Shown here in pieces: positions 25,101 through 35,759 of a DNA stretch of 64,000 nt. Every line of letters begins with the position of its first letter. The first letter of the stretch is position 1. This DNA comes from Solenopsis invicta. Lineage: Eukaryota > Arthropoda > Insecta > Hymenoptera > Formicidae. The stretch spans positions 8,089,685 to 8,153,684 of the forward strand of contig NC_052672.1 of assembly GCF_016802725.1 (NCBI RefSeq), read 5' to 3'. The position numbers and the translations under genes are program-made. Under the pieces are notes generated by a model that saw only the letters and a program-made list of their open reading frames with translations, was not told where the DNA came from and made no database searches.

Positions 25101-28100
25101 AACAGAATTAATGGAAAATTCGCATCATTATGAAAGTATATCTTCGGTGCGAGCAAGTAATCCAGCGTTGGTAATTCCGACCACGCAAGACAAAGAAGAG
25201 GAGACGGAAGTGGTATCATTGATAAAGGTGGAAGATTTTGAGAAATATGTCAAACAAGCGATACAGTCAGGATTACTGGATAAGCAATACAAAGTAAGTT
25301 CTTGACTTTCATTTTAATTGTTGAATTAAAATAAATTGTCTTCCAAAGATATTCGGAAAATTTTACAATTGTACGATTAATTTTAAATGACGTCAAATTT
25401 CAACGAATAGAATTTTCAAATTTTGAGCAGAATGAAATTATTTTCAATACTTTAAATGGCTATGCTAATTTATAATTATGTAACAATATGATAACAAAAT
25501 TTTGCGATATTTTCTGGAGACGTTTTTAAAAAAAAAACTAACCCAGCCATGTAATAGGTAAATTTTCGCTCAACAAATGTAGAAATTGATACAAGAATCT
25601 TATTGCGCATAAGAAATATGATCATGAACTGTTTATCATACTCATGTAGTAACATATTAATATTAAATTAATATAGGCGACAAAACAGGTGATGAAGAAA
25701 TATACGGATGACACTTCCTCCGATTACATTAACGCTACATACATCACCGTAAGTTCTGAGTCTTAGTAAGGGTAACATAACATTGAAATAACAATTGTTA
25801 TACTTTTGCATTTATTTGATGTTTAAACTACAATTTTTTAATTTGATTGATAATTAATTATTCTAAAAGGGTTATAAAGAAGAGATACGTTATATAGCGA
25901 TACAAGAACCTGAATCAAATACTGTCACCGATTTCTGGCGTATGATTTGGCAGGAAAACGTTCTTATTATTTGTATGTTGAAAAACGTAATCGAAAATGG
26001 AACGGTAATTCTTTTGCTTGAATAAAATTAAATTCTTATCTTTTTACATAAATATCAAGCTTAATGATTTTTATAGACAAACTGCGAGCAATATTGGCCA
26101 GATATTGACAAGAAGATGAAATACGGTGACATTACTGTATTAAACGAAAAGCAAAATATTTTCGCTTATTACTCTTTTAGAACATTCCAAGTGACTTATG
26201 GAGAGGAAACTCGAAAGGTACCAATTTTTTAAAATAATTCGACACAAAACTATTATTAAATAATATATCCACATCATATAGATAGAACATTTACATTACA
26301 TGGCTTGGCCTGACTATGACGTGCCATTAAATACACATTCAGTTGTCACATATTTAAAGAAATTGTTAGCGTTATCACCAAGAGATGGATCCGTGGTAGT
26401 TCATTACAGTGGCGTTGAAAAAACAGGGATTATCATTTTGTGCGACATTTGTCTCCGCCGAGCAAAGGCCGAGGAGGTAATAATGAAATTTCGTTTAATA
26501 ATTTTTGTAGTAATGCCATTTCGATTGATTAAACAAATCAAATATTCACTTTAATATACGGATTGTTTTAATAGTCATAATTAAATTGTAAATGAAATTG
26601 TAAGGTAGTCGATGTTCTCGAAGTAACGGAATTCATTAGAAGCAAACGAGATAACATGATTAATATGCAGCAATATCTCTTTGCGCATATGGTGTTAGTA
26701 GAATGTTTGTTTCTCATTCCAACTACAGTCCCTTGTAATGAAATGTTAATTACGCGAATCAAAGAATTGAAAGAACAATCACCGGCTCTTCAGCAAAGGT
26801 TTGACTTAGATGTTCTATTTTAATCTTTATCTTCGAGCTGATTAAGCTAATGTTAAAAAAGTTGTTTATCATTCCATAATTAGATTACAGGACACTGCAT
26901 GGCAAGATAAAATACTACGACAAGGTACGTCTCCCTTATTTTTCTTGGAGGGTAATCGAGCCAAAAACAGGTTTCCAAATTTAATTTCAAGTTTTTCTGC
27001 ATACATTGATTTCTAAACCTTTAAAATACTAAGTTTTGACTATTTCTGTGATGTGCAGATCATAAAATTAAACTAGTATTTTGTGTAGTGATCAATCTTA
27101 GAGATAATATTGTAAAAGCTTTGAACGTATTTAGAATGAATTAATCACCTTTTTATAGATAAAATCAGTACAGTATATTTGAAGAAATACCCGGCATCGG
27201 ACAAAGACAGCGATTATCTATATGTTGTTTATGTAGACGGAGTAAAACTTCAGAATCACTATCTAGCTACACAGCTTCCCATACAATCGACGATTAAAAC
27301 ATTCTGGCGAATGATTGCCGACTACAAGGTTGAACTTATTCTCATGCTACAACCGCCAGATTTGCAGGATCCTGTACGTGCATTTTTTACATATTAATAA
27401 AAAACAAAAAATAGACTACAATTGCAGAATATACTCTCTAAATCTAAATCAATGAAATTTTACTCTATTGCAGTGCTAAAATTATGATCAGTAACTAATT
27501 ATAATAGTCATTTAACGATTTCAATTAAGAACAGGGTCTTCTCACTAAATTGTAGTGTTTCACCGAAAGACGCATATACTATTGATTGATGTAGATATAA
27601 GTTTAAAAATCAGACTATTTACTATTTTTCAGTGGGTAATACACTGGTTCCGATTTAGAGAATAAATTATATACTTATCGCAAATATTGTGGTCATTTTT
27701 TAATATTTTTGAATTTATGCGTAATTATTTAGAAAAAATAGATAGATAATCGAGAAAATTTATGGATTATATCAAAGTCAAGTACGACAAAGTTATCATA
27801 AAAAAAAATTAATCAACATAAATATTTTCATACGTACTGTCTAAATCAGAATGTATTGTTCACTGAAAAACAGTCTAATTTTAATGTTATTTATAACTAT
27901 AACTATATCAGTCAGTGATATATGCATTTCACGGATTTTGGTCAGTGAGAGTATCCTCTTTTTAATCAGAATCATTGTAGGACACTAAATAGTCACTTGC
28001 CGTTATAAATACTGCAAATCAGTAAGATTTTACTGTTTTCTATTTAGAGAGTAAATAAGATTATTTATCTTTAAACTTTTTTTTAGGCTTGTTGTGAGAT

Positions 28101-29704
28101 CGCTCCTACAAGCGGTGAATTTAAACTAATCCCATATTTGCATATTACTGCAAAAGAAATCGTGAAAGAAAAATATTATACATCACAAAAATTATTGCTC
28201 GTTGATAATTCCGAGGTACATCAAATCAATACTATAACTTTACAGTTCCTATTTGCCATTACCTACACTACGTGATGATCCTTTATCGCAGGAACCTCCA
28301 AGAAAACAATATGTGACTATAATGTGTTTAACGGAATGGAAACCTGGAAGAAATCAACCACTGCCCCCAGTTGGGTCGATGGTGACGTTTTGGCAAGCAG
28401 CTGAAAATATAGCGAGAATCAGTGGACCCACTGTTACACTTTGCCAGTAAATAATAAAATTTTATTTTATGTGTACAATGTAGAGATGTGCAAATTCAAA
28501 TCGATACAAATCATAATCAAAATTTGTTCGGTTCAATTTCGTTTTCCAAATCTAATAAATCTATAATCTCGAATCGTCAACGAATCGATTTTAAATCTTT
28601 CTGCTTTTAAATGTTTAACATATTAGTTTATAAAATCTGCATTTTATATTCTGGTCTTCACTAATAATTTATTAATTCATAAATTTTCTGATATTTAATA
28701 TAGCATCCTTGCGTAACACAAATTCTTTGGTGAAACATTTGTTAAAGTAATAATTTCCTCATTAAAAAAAAAAATTTGCAACATTATTTATAACATATTA
28801 TTATGTTCAAAACAACACGTAATGTAAATTTGGGAAAATGTGACTAAAATTCGATTCACATTCGAATTGGAAAGATTATGAAGAAATTCATATATGGTTC
28901 GATATAAAAATTTCAAATTTAATTCAATTTAATTTCAAGCATATTATAAGAGATATGATTCGATTCGATCACAAAGATATTTGATTGGCACATTATTGGT
29001 ATAAAATTATTTAAATTTAGGGAAACTATTACACTTCATGTTTGTTTTAAGTAATATAAATTGTTTTATATTTTACTTGAATTTTAATTCTTTTATTTTA
29101 AAATAATCAATTCAGAAGTAAATTATTGTACCAATTTTTCGAATTACCTATTTAATTCGTGTTTTCAAATCAATGTTACTTAAAACTTTTAAAAAGCAAA
29201 ATAATCTTTCAGTGACGGAATAACTGGATGTGGTCTCTATCTAGCATTGAGTTTCTTGTTGGGACGAATGGTTGTCGAAAAAGAATGCGATGTTTATTTA
29301 GCGGTGCAATCTGTCAAACGGTCAAGAAGAGATTTTGTTTGTTCTCTGGTAATGTATCAATTTCATAATAGCAAAAGGAAATATTGATAAGAATCTCATC
29401 GATACAAAATTGTAATCATTTCTCCGGTGATACAACAGATTATAAACCTGGTATTCATAGTCAATTCTTATATTTAAAACTGACCTAAATACTAATATCT
29501 CTTAATATATCATCAACCAATCACGCAGACAAACTATTATCTTCAAATATTACTTGACGATTTTCAAATAAGGTTTGATTATGAACACTAGTCTATTAGG
29601 AAACTTCAGAAACACATAAATGGTTAAAAAGTACTTATAAATTTTTTTTTAATCTTTAGGAACATCTGGAATATCTATATGATGCTGTGGAGGCTGTGTT
29701 TTAG
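7811..29704 (+). CDS. Copy A: receptor-type tyrosine pseudophosphatase, complete, 31 exons, 1937 aa
   Basis: Full gene from ATG 7811 to TAG 29702-29704. I joined 31 exons at AG/GT borders; all phases agree and no stop interrupts the frame (5814 coding bases). Order: hydrophobic signal peptide (residues 1-28), Methyltransf_FA-like and MAM-like ectodomain (to about 445), two EGF-like modules (446-555), about six FN3-like modules (556-1220), membrane-proximal region, transmembrane helix (1353-1373), D1 PTP domain (about 1430-1711), short D2 (1712-1937). D1 lacks the catalytic Cys and Arg, so it should bind rather than dephosphorylate (inference). It is the middle member of a tandem array; copies 0 and B flank it. 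The start was chosen because ATG 7811 opens directly onto the signal peptide; an in-frame ATG at 7820 is an alternative. Exon coordinates follow in the block entries. Confidence 0.85.
8010..9379 (+). other. Copy A intron 1: MITE remnant and CA/CG microsatellite
   Basis: Contains a TIR-like segment at about 8120-8215 (GACCTTGACC / GTCAAGGTCATGACCCTGAG) that also occurs at 36545-36625 in copy B and resembles the ends of the 14850-15788 element. A mixed CA/CG dinucleotide tract lies at 8281-8340. The rest is AT-rich without a recognised feature. Confidence 0.55.
8281..8340. repeat. CA/CG microsatellite
   Basis: About 60 bases of ACACAC, CGCGCG and ACGCAC. The matching place in copy B (36711-36803) has instead a longer CGCA tetranucleotide tract. 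Confidence 0.85.
10199..10322. repeat. Long hairpin (inverted repeat)
   Basis: Arms GCACACAGCAAGCGGCAAGC and GCTTACCGCTTGCTGCGTGC lie around a short core near ACTTCATTGATTGG, with flanking pairing GCCTAATGC/GGCATAAGGC. Copy B (39570-39655) keeps only the right arm. Probably a small MITE. Confidence 0.6.
10514..10673. mobile_element. Mariner-type MITE, internally deleted
   Basis: Ends CACCCAGAAAAAAG and CTTTTCTTTGGGTG, flanked by TA on both sides. The copy B version (39852-40272) is 421 bases; this one is 160 bases with a filler containing repeated TAACTAATGTT words, so the core was lost in copy A. Confidence 0.6.
10938..11098. repeat. Degenerate minisatellite, about 19-base unit
   Basis: Repeats variants of AGACGTCTAAAATTC / AGATATCTAAAATTC about eight times. 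Copy B (40526-40586) has only about three units. Confidence 0.6.
11990..12130. repeat. Decayed copy of the upstream inverted-repeat module
   Basis: AAAAAAACCTATTTCTTCAAAGG followed by TTATGTCTCTTGTTTTTATTT resembles the modules at 5040-6780. It is also present in copy B at 41460-41600. Confidence 0.4.
13329..13731 (+). CDS. Copy A exons 7-8: two EGF-like modules
   Basis: Exons 13329-13493 and 13567-13731, each exactly 165 bases and phase 1 at both ends, so each is a shufflable 55-residue module (residues 446-555). Exon 7 reads CPLGKIGPKC then CYEDGCMCDAGFTGEEC, the classic C-x-C-x5-G-x2-C end of EGF repeats. Exon 8 reads CDSNTYSYNCKKTCGSC then CDTRTGNCNNGC, as in laminin/MEGF-type EGF modules. 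In copy B the start of exon 7 is shorter by four codons (ASYCPPGKIG), which removes one Cys. Confidence 0.8.
13842..20983 (+). CDS. Copy A exons 9-17: fibronectin-III-like modules 1-5
   Basis: Exons 13842-13966, 15848-16022, 17534-17718, 17843-18062, 18174-18274, 18528-18723, 18972-19277, 19457-19728, 20908-20983 (residues 556-1107). Most modules are two exons bounded by phase-1 introns with one internal phase-0 intron, the usual design of FN3 genes; exon 15 is a single-exon module. Hallmarks are the B-strand Trp (VSVTWKG, LALIWKP, WELLWNPP, IHLRWQSP) and the Tyr-corner of the last strands (FTYHIRL, TSYSVEV). Module 2 (exons 11-12) is the most degenerate. Extracellular ligand binding or adhesion is the family expectation; no partner can be named. 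Confidence 0.8.
13974..14070. repeat. CGCA-rich microsatellite eight bases after the exon 9 donor
   Basis: Tetranucleotide CGCA/ACGC repeats begin just behind the exon 9 splice donor (GTAACT at 13967). Copy B has a pure CA tract at the same place (43471-43513). A second, mixed CA/CG tract is at 14148-14185. Confidence 0.85.
14190..14430. repeat. Repeat shared with both arms of an inverted pair in copy B
   Basis: Marks are ATGCGCCGACGTCATGAAAG and ATTCAAGCAAATCGACC. In copy B the same sequence is present twice: forward at about 47100-47345 and reversed at about 46210-46455. Confidence 0.55.
14850..15788. mobile_element. Palindromic DNA transposon in copy A intron 9
   Basis: About 0.94 kb with inverted arms of some 300 bases: GTAAAAGTTCACATTAGGAG and, at the other end, CCTAATGTGAACTTTGACC. 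The arms carry the words GACCTTGACATATG, GTGACATACAAAAGG and TTACCTAACTCCAATACTT. The core (15190-15440) is GC-rich, with long C and G runs. Copy B lacks it; its empty site is near 50845-50860. No transposase frame. Confidence 0.7.
16331..16906. mobile_element. Palindromic element in copy A intron 10 (shortened)
   Basis: Ends ACTCTGGTCGACA and TGTCGACCAGTGT; arms of about 200 bases pair through GCGCTGATTACGAATCTGG and CCAGATTAGTAATCAGTGC. Copy B has a 1010-base version (51393-52402) with fuller arms. It predates the duplication. Confidence 0.65.
19729..20907 (+). other. Copy A intron 16
   Basis: 1.18 kb, AT-rich, collinear with 55257-56806 of copy B except for the solo LTR there. No feature seen. 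Confidence 0.6.
20984..21296 (+). other. Copy A intron 17
   Basis: 313 bases, no feature of its own. It holds the empty site (TTCTTTATT near 21169-21177) of the 9-bp-duplication element found in copy B at 57068-58278. Confidence 0.6.
21297..22905 (+). CDS. Copy A exons 18-19: last FN3-like module, membrane-proximal region, transmembrane helix
   Basis: Exons 21297-21841 (545 bases) and 22649-22905 (residues 1108-1374). Exon 18 opens with APDAPRNYAFTISNNSVIDL and LNWLHPW, an FN3 start, and runs on into a second beta-rich region. Exon 19 carries the single membrane helix (WLITVPIILFFILTATAYYL, residues 1353-1373) followed by a basic stop-transfer YRR. The exon 19 border is phase 2. Exon 18 is the exon with the strongest excess of amino-acid-changing differences against copy B. 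Confidence 0.8.
22906..25061 (+). other. Copy A intron 19 between transmembrane and cytoplasmic exons
   Basis: 2.16 kb. It holds a TTAA-flanked MITE (23122-23670) and otherwise AT-rich sequence collinear with 60009-64000 of copy B. No exon is recognised inside. Confidence 0.55.
23122..23670. mobile_element. TTAA-flanked MITE with short inverted ends
   Basis: Ends GAGGATGCTAAA and TTTAGCATCCTC, each beside TTAA (23118-23121, 23671-23674), as made by piggyBac-type transposition. In copy B the right end survives (60815-60830) while the left end near 60262 is eroded. Confidence 0.5.
25062..26924 (+). CDS. Copy A exons 20-26: D1 PTP domain, catalytically inactive by sequence
   Basis: Exons 25062-25293, 25677-25748, 25870-26004, 26077-26217, 26282-26476, 26605-26798, 26884-26924 (residues 1375-1711). 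PTP landmarks: DYINATYI, FWRMIWQE, CEQYWPD, the WPD loop MAWPDYDVP (Asp 1579), VVVHYSGVEKTG as P-loop, and QQYLFAHMVLVE near the end. In active PTPs the P-loop is HCSAGVGRTG; here Cys is Tyr (residue 1610), the Ala is missing, Gly is Glu and Arg is Lys. The KNRY stretch before DYINA is also shortened. The fold is kept while the reaction centre is gone. The juxtamembrane segment has a lone Tyr in HHYESI (residue 1398), a possible phosphosite. Confidence 0.85.
27159..29704 (+). CDS. Copy A exons 27-31: D2 PTP-like domain and C-terminus
   Basis: Exons 27159-27373, 28087-28215, 28292-28446, 29213-29348, 29660-29704 (residues 1712-1937, stop 29702-29704). It starts with SDYLYVVYVDGVKLQNHYLA and TFWRMIADYKVELILML, the usual first half of a PTP domain. 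The WPD equivalent is TEWKPG and the P-loop TLCHDGITGCG with Cys 1877 but no Arg. The exon 28-29 intron is only 76 bases. The domain is shorter than a typical D2 because the N-terminal helices are reduced. D2 domains of receptor PTPs are usually inactive and regulatory. Confidence 0.85.
27374..28086 (+). other. Copy A intron 27, containing the duplication seam reference point
   Basis: From about 27567 it matches base 1 onward of the window (the same intron of copy 0). No feature seen. Confidence 0.6.
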
Positions 29705-32510
29705 GAGTTTTTCGTAAGCTATGCAAAATTTTTTGTAAAGCAAAAATAATCAAGCTATATTCTTGCATACACATACAGCAATGCTTCGACATAACATCAT
29801 GCACAAATCATGTGAATATTCATAATAAAATCTTTCGCACTACGAAGAGGGTGAAACAAGGTTTGTCGAAGACTTTCTTCAATAACTACAAAGATGTAAT
29901 CGTACTACCGCGACATCGAAGATCATAGTGCAGAATCTGCCTGAGAAAAAAGTCCACCATGTGAAGAAAATAACAATGTTTTAGCTATATTTGAATTATT
30001 TTTTAAAGTTTAACATTTCTTTTTATTATATAATCATAATCAATTATTGATATCATCTATACTGATTGTATAATTTACTGAAATTAAGGAAAAGCAATTA
30101 CATTTCTTAATACATTGTTTCACACAAGAATTGTTTATGAAATTCTTGTAGCAATAATTTAATAAATAATTTATAGTTTTAACAAATCTTAAAAAATAAT
30201 TGTAAGTCCATAAAAAAGTTATAAACGAAGAAGACAAACATAGTATTTCACAAAAGCATATATGTATAAAGTTTATGTAAATTTTACAAATTTTTCTTAT
30301 TGGCAAGCTTATCGATGCAATACTGGCAACATTGGAACGATTGTGTTCGATACTTTTCCTCATACCGGGAATGTTTTTGATTAATCAACTTTAGAACATT
30401 ATCGATTATTGCATTTCTCAATAGTATGCGACAAAATGAACGATCAATATTTGAATAACATCTAAACTATAAGAAGACTAGTGTTTATTGAAACCGATAT
30501 GAAATCCCCATAAACTTTCCTTAAAATCGTCCTGCAATGTAAGGAATGACAGAGAATAACGCAAAAAATTGACGCGCGTTAAATCTTGTTCAAGCCAATG
30601 ATAGCTGCAATCCTGGTTATGGGAGATAATTAAATAGAGTTAAATAGATAAAAAAAGATTTAAAAAAATAAAAATAATTATTTTTATAACAATACAATTT
30701 CCTCGTTACATGGTTAAGATTGTATATGTGTCATATTTTAAAACTTTATTTTAAAAATTTAAGAATAAAAGTGGGTTTTGATATTGCCATCTTTAAAATG
30801 ATAAATAATGAATAAAATTTAAGCAAATAATTATAATCTGCTGTATTGATTGTGAAAAACTTGACAAAAAGTTGTTAATAATGCGTTAAAAATGTAATAA
30901 CAGTCGTTGTTGATGCATTTTCATTAGTACTGCGTTATATTTAGGTATGTATATTACGCCTCAAAACATTACCAAAAATATAAAAAGTTCATAATGTTTG
31001 TAATGTAATGTAATATTAGAATACATGTGTAAAATTTGAGAATAATTCTCTTATTGTTTAAAAATTATTCAGTCCTTTATTTACTTTTGACCCTTATGTA
31101 AAATCGCGTTTTGCAGTATTTAATACAAATTTGATGTGGAAATATTATTACAAATTAAATCCAAATTTTTATATACTAATAAGACTGTAATACATAAGTA
31201 TTTCTGCAAACATTTATTTAGATCTATTTACTTGTTTAAAAATTATTTAAACCTACATAAAAATATGATCATTTTTATTACAAATATTGTTCTAATCAAC
31301 CTTAATTATTTCTTATCTTCTTTGCAGTTGGTTTAAGAACCAAAATTCCGGCACTTGCGACCAATTTTTTTATCGCTGATTAAGAAAAAAGATAATAAAC
31401 TTAAAAAACTTTTAATTTTTAAATTTCGATAACTCATATTGCATGTCCAAAATAATCTTACATGTTTTAATAAGAAAACAAACGTATTAATACATTATTA
31501 TAGCTAAAGTCTAGGTATTTAAATTTTTTATTCCACGAATTTTCCAGAATAATTAAGACACAATCGCGCCAAATGATGCGTAGGGAAGAGAATCCGCGTC
31601 TCTTTACGCGAGTCAGTGACTTCTGAGCAGCTGATAATTAGCTGACTTTACTTGCTTTTCAAAACATGACTCTTTCACTCAGTATGAAAGTCCCGTTATA
31701 ATTATAGATTACTCTTTCACATATAAAGCAAACGTATATCAGAATCTTCGCTCATAAGTTAAATTTTATTGCTAGCTGCAGAAAGAAATTGGTTCAGTGC
31801 ATGACTTTGTCATTGGATCATTTGAAAATTGTTACGACAGAGGATCCCCATAAAGATACGCGAAACAAAAAAAAAACAATGAGCAGTTTTTGATCATTGC
31901 TATTCGCATACTATTTTAGAAGAAATATAAAAACGTAATTAGAAATGTTACAAGGTTATTGTGTTGGGTGTTCAATATTTATTGGCAAAACGAATACGGA
32001 GGAAAGCTCCTCATAATTCTGATACACGCATTCAAGATGCAGCGCATTAGAACGCATGCTGCACGCTCGCCACTATGATGCCTTCTTCCCTCTTGCACAA
32101 CCTCGCGCGATAGTCTCTTCCGATCTCAATCTCGATACGATTGATACGATCGATACATCGAGGTCACGCGAGTAACTTAAAGAGATTATACTATATTTTA
32201 AGGATCGCATCTTACAAAAAGATAATTCATTCAATGACAGACATTACTTTTTACCTTCAAATATCTTTTTATGATCGAATGAGAAATTATGTAGAAGAAT
32301 ACAGTATAAATTCTAAGAAGACCGGAAATCGTAATACAAATTAAAATAATGAATATGGCATTACTGGTCGAAAACAGTTCTGAATGCTCAATCCTTTCTA
32401 TGTAAATTTATAAAAATTTACGAAATTCTCCTAAACTGCCCGTGTAATATTGCTAAATTTAAAACACAGCACCAAAGATATAGACACCAAAAATAGTCCT
32501 ATATTTATGA
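29705..32510. other. 3' flank of copy A and intergenic spacer
   Basis: Collinear with 2205-5040. No gene recognised. An AATAAA at 29824-29829, 120 bases after the stop, could be a polyadenylation signal; copy 0 has AATGAA there (near 2322). Confidence 0.5.
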
Positions 32511-34435
32511 AGTTTTTTCTCCGAATATATTAAAAGTAGCAGAAGGGTTTGTACTAATGTTTTACACATAATTTTGTTAATAAAATGTAATCATTAAAAA
32601 ATGTGAAAAAAATTAAGGATATATCGCCTTTGGCATTAGGCATATTACAGCTGCTGTAACTGTTCGCGGTACCAGCTGTAGAATCAATGATTCGAGAAAC
32701 TATATTTTATTTTAAAAGTATTGATATAAAATAAGTTACATAATACTAACAAGGAAATACAATACGAAGTATTCTTCTCCAATTTTAACAAGTTATAATT
32801 TTTCAAAAATTACCCTGCATTTTTTATGTAACTTTGTTCATATATTTGCCAAAATTACATAGTTTCAACCAATTATTACTACTATTTTACTTTTTAATCG
32901 TTTAGTAGAAGATAGAAACTAAGGAAAATTCGATTGAAAATCATCTTACGGTGTATCCTTTAATAGAAGCATAAAACGCAAAAGAACCCCACAATATAAA
33001 AGAAATAAAAAATTACAATATGGAGTAAGGGTTGGTACTTTTCTATGTAGAATAATTAGAGGATTATTGTGTAAAAAAATCATGTGTTTTAAAAAAACGA
33101 TGATGACTTTTATCTACAGGGTGTTTAATAATTAATGATTAATCTCTTGCATGTAAGTAGAATGGACCGAACTGAGTCGAAAAGTCCTGTACCATTTTCC
33201 AAAATTCGCAATAGTTAACGAGTTATAAATTAATAAAAATAGCCGAATTAATCCCGCCCATCGCCAATAAAAGCGCGCGCTCGACGTTGCTGAGCGCGCG
33301 GGGTGTGATGTTTACTAGCGGCGATGGCCTTTACAAGAACGGCGTGTAATGCTGGGCCCCCGCTTTGAGTCGTAAATGTCCTCCGTCATTCTTATCGAAA
33401 CGAAGATCATCGCCGCTAGGAAACATCACCCCCTCGCGATAACGTCGAGCGCGCACTTGGATTGGCGGGATTAATTCGGCTACTTTTATTAATTTATAAC
33501 TCATTAATTATTGCAAATTTTGGAAAATGGTAGAGGACTTTTCGACTCAGTTTAGTCCATTTTACTTACATGGAAGAGGTTAATAATTAATTATTAAACA
33601 CCCTGTATATCCCTAAAAATTAATTTTTTAAAAGAATAATTTTACCACTATTTGATTTGGGACTATACAAATTGGAAAACGGCGAAGCAATTAAAAAAAT
33701 TAAACCATGGACTTTAGCTTCTAGATTATTTATTCTTGAACTTCAGGCCGTTTCGAGAAAACTGTTTGCGATTTGCGTCAATGTAAAAGTTATACACACT
33801 GAAGAAGACTCCGTAGAGTCGAAACGTTTTGTGACAAGTTATTAATAAATACAATTTATTTCTTTATATGAACACCTAGAATTTTTTGCTCGTCTTACTA
33901 GCCTCACTCATTAATGTGAATTTATCACTATTTGTTAGAGACTCTTAAGGACTTTCGTCTGAAACATTTTTCTATATTTTTCAAATTTTTCAAAATATTA
34001 TCTGTAGCAATTAAATTGGCAATTAAAATGTAACACCCTATATAATAAAGTAATAAAATATCAAGAATATTTTCTATTTCTATTAATGACAGCCTTGACA
34101 TTGATAGCGGTACAAATCATTTTTATATACAAAGTTTTAATAATAGTAGTTTGTTTCAAAATGTGATTTTCGTTTCTACTGTCAATGCAAATTTTTCGTG
34201 AACCATACTTTGAGAATCCTTAACATAGAATTACTTTTTCTTCACATGTCTGACACATTTAAATGTAACATCTCCCAAACAACACGAAATCTATAATCTG
34301 TAATACGTCCTTAAGACTACTTTTAAAAATGTATTTGAATAAAGACTTCTTTTAGATGACTAAAGATGTCTTATTACTCGACTTCAGGTTATCTGACAAG
34401 GAAAGTTACAGATGTGTCCCCCTTCGATTTTGATA
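32511..34435. other. 1.9-kb block present only upstream of copy B
   Basis: No counterpart at the matching place upstream of copy A (about 5030). It contains a mariner-type MITE (33117-33605) and a segment with GAAGAAGAC...GTCGAAACG near 33800-33830, a motif I associate loosely with retroelement remnants. It is either an insertion in B or a deletion in A. No gene is recognised. Confidence 0.5.
33117..33605. mobile_element. Mariner-type MITE, TA target
   Basis: 489 bases; ends CAGGGTGTTTAATAATTAAT and ATTAATTATTAAACACCCTG, flanked by TA. Long paired arms include GCCGAATTAATCCCGCC and GGCGGGATTAATTCGGC; the core is GC-rich with GCGCGC runs and GCGGCGATG/CATCGCCGC pairing. Confidence 0.75.
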
Positions 34436-35745
34436 AGCTTTGAATATGTTGTATTCTAAGTCAAAATAAGGGACACGTATTTTTTTATACGTGCCCATTA
34501 GGGGATGTAACATCCCTTTGAAGAAAATCGATTTTCTTCTTTCGAAGCATATATCGTTGAAATTATAAGAGAAAAAATGTTCTGATTAAAAGTTAAATGG
34601 CTTGAGAAGTACCTTATAAAAATAATGAAAAAAATTTTTTGTTAATTTTTTATACTTTTTTCCACCACTTACTTGTTTTTTTCAAAATTTTTATTTCTCT
34701 TTATAAGTAAAATAAAGCTTATTTTATTACAAATTCAACGATGTATGGATAAAGTTCTGTCCCGACATTTTCCCAAAATAATTAAAATCGTCTCTATAGG
34801 CTGGTTTGCGCACCCGATCGTGCGCTACGGAAGTATTCCTCTCCGATTTTGACGAGCCTTTAATACGTTGTAGTACAGATCAAAATAAGGGATATATGTT
34901 TTTTTTTTATACGTGCACAATCTCAATTTTAGGAGGTGTAACATCCTTTTGAAGAAAATCAGTTTTCTTCATTTAAGGCATATAGCGTCAAAACTTTAAG
35001 AGATAGAAAAAATATTCTAATTGAAAGATTTTGCTTATTAAAAAAAAAATAATAAAAATTTTGAAAAAAGATAAGTGTTGGGAAAAAACAAAAAAATTTT
35101 TTTTAATGTTTTTATCATTATTATAAAATATTTGTCAAGACATTTAACTTTTAATCAGAACATTTTTTTCTATTTCCTATAGTTTCGACAATATACGCTT
35201 CAAAAGAAAAAAACCGATTTTCTTCAAAGGGACATATCACCCCCTAAAAGTGAGATTGGGTACGTATAAAAAAAAAAATACATATCCCTTATTTTGATCT
35301 GTACTACAACATATTAAACGCTCGTCAAAATCGAAGGACACTTCCATAGTACACGGACGAGTGCGCGTAGCATGCGTTATGGAGTGGTTTTTAATTATTT
35401 TTGGAAAATGGAAATGTCGCAACATAACTTTATCACATATCATTGAATTCGTAATAAAATAAGCTTTATTTTACTTATAAAAAAAATAAAATTAAAAAAA
35501 ATAGGAAGGTGGTAGGGGAAAGTATTTAAAAAATTAAAACAAATTTTTTTATTACTGTTATAAAGTACTTTTACAGCCATTCAACTTTCATTGAGAACAT
35601 TTTTCTTTATCTATTATAGTTTCGACAATACACGTTTCGAAAAAAAAAACCAATTTTCTTCAAAGGCGTTTCACCCCCTAAAACGGGCACGTATAAAAAA
35701 ATACGTGTCCCTTATTTTGACCTAGAATACATATTTAAAACTCAT
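34436..35745. repeat. Array of alternating inverted repeat modules upstream of copy B
   Basis: Counterpart of 5040-6780, with the same module marks in the same order, but without the hAT-type MITE at its 3' side. Confidence 0.6.
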
Positions 35746-35759
35746 CAAAATCAGAGGGG

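Noticed and set aside
25111..25149. Possible ITIM at HHYESI in the juxtamembrane exon
   Set aside because: Residue -2 is His, not I/V/L/S, so the ITIM consensus is not met; kept only as a possible phosphosite.
33657..33845. 62-codon frame with a GAAGAAGAC...GTCGAAACG segment
   Set aside because: Isolated, in a block unique to the copy B side, no start context or splice partners; at best a retroelement remnant.
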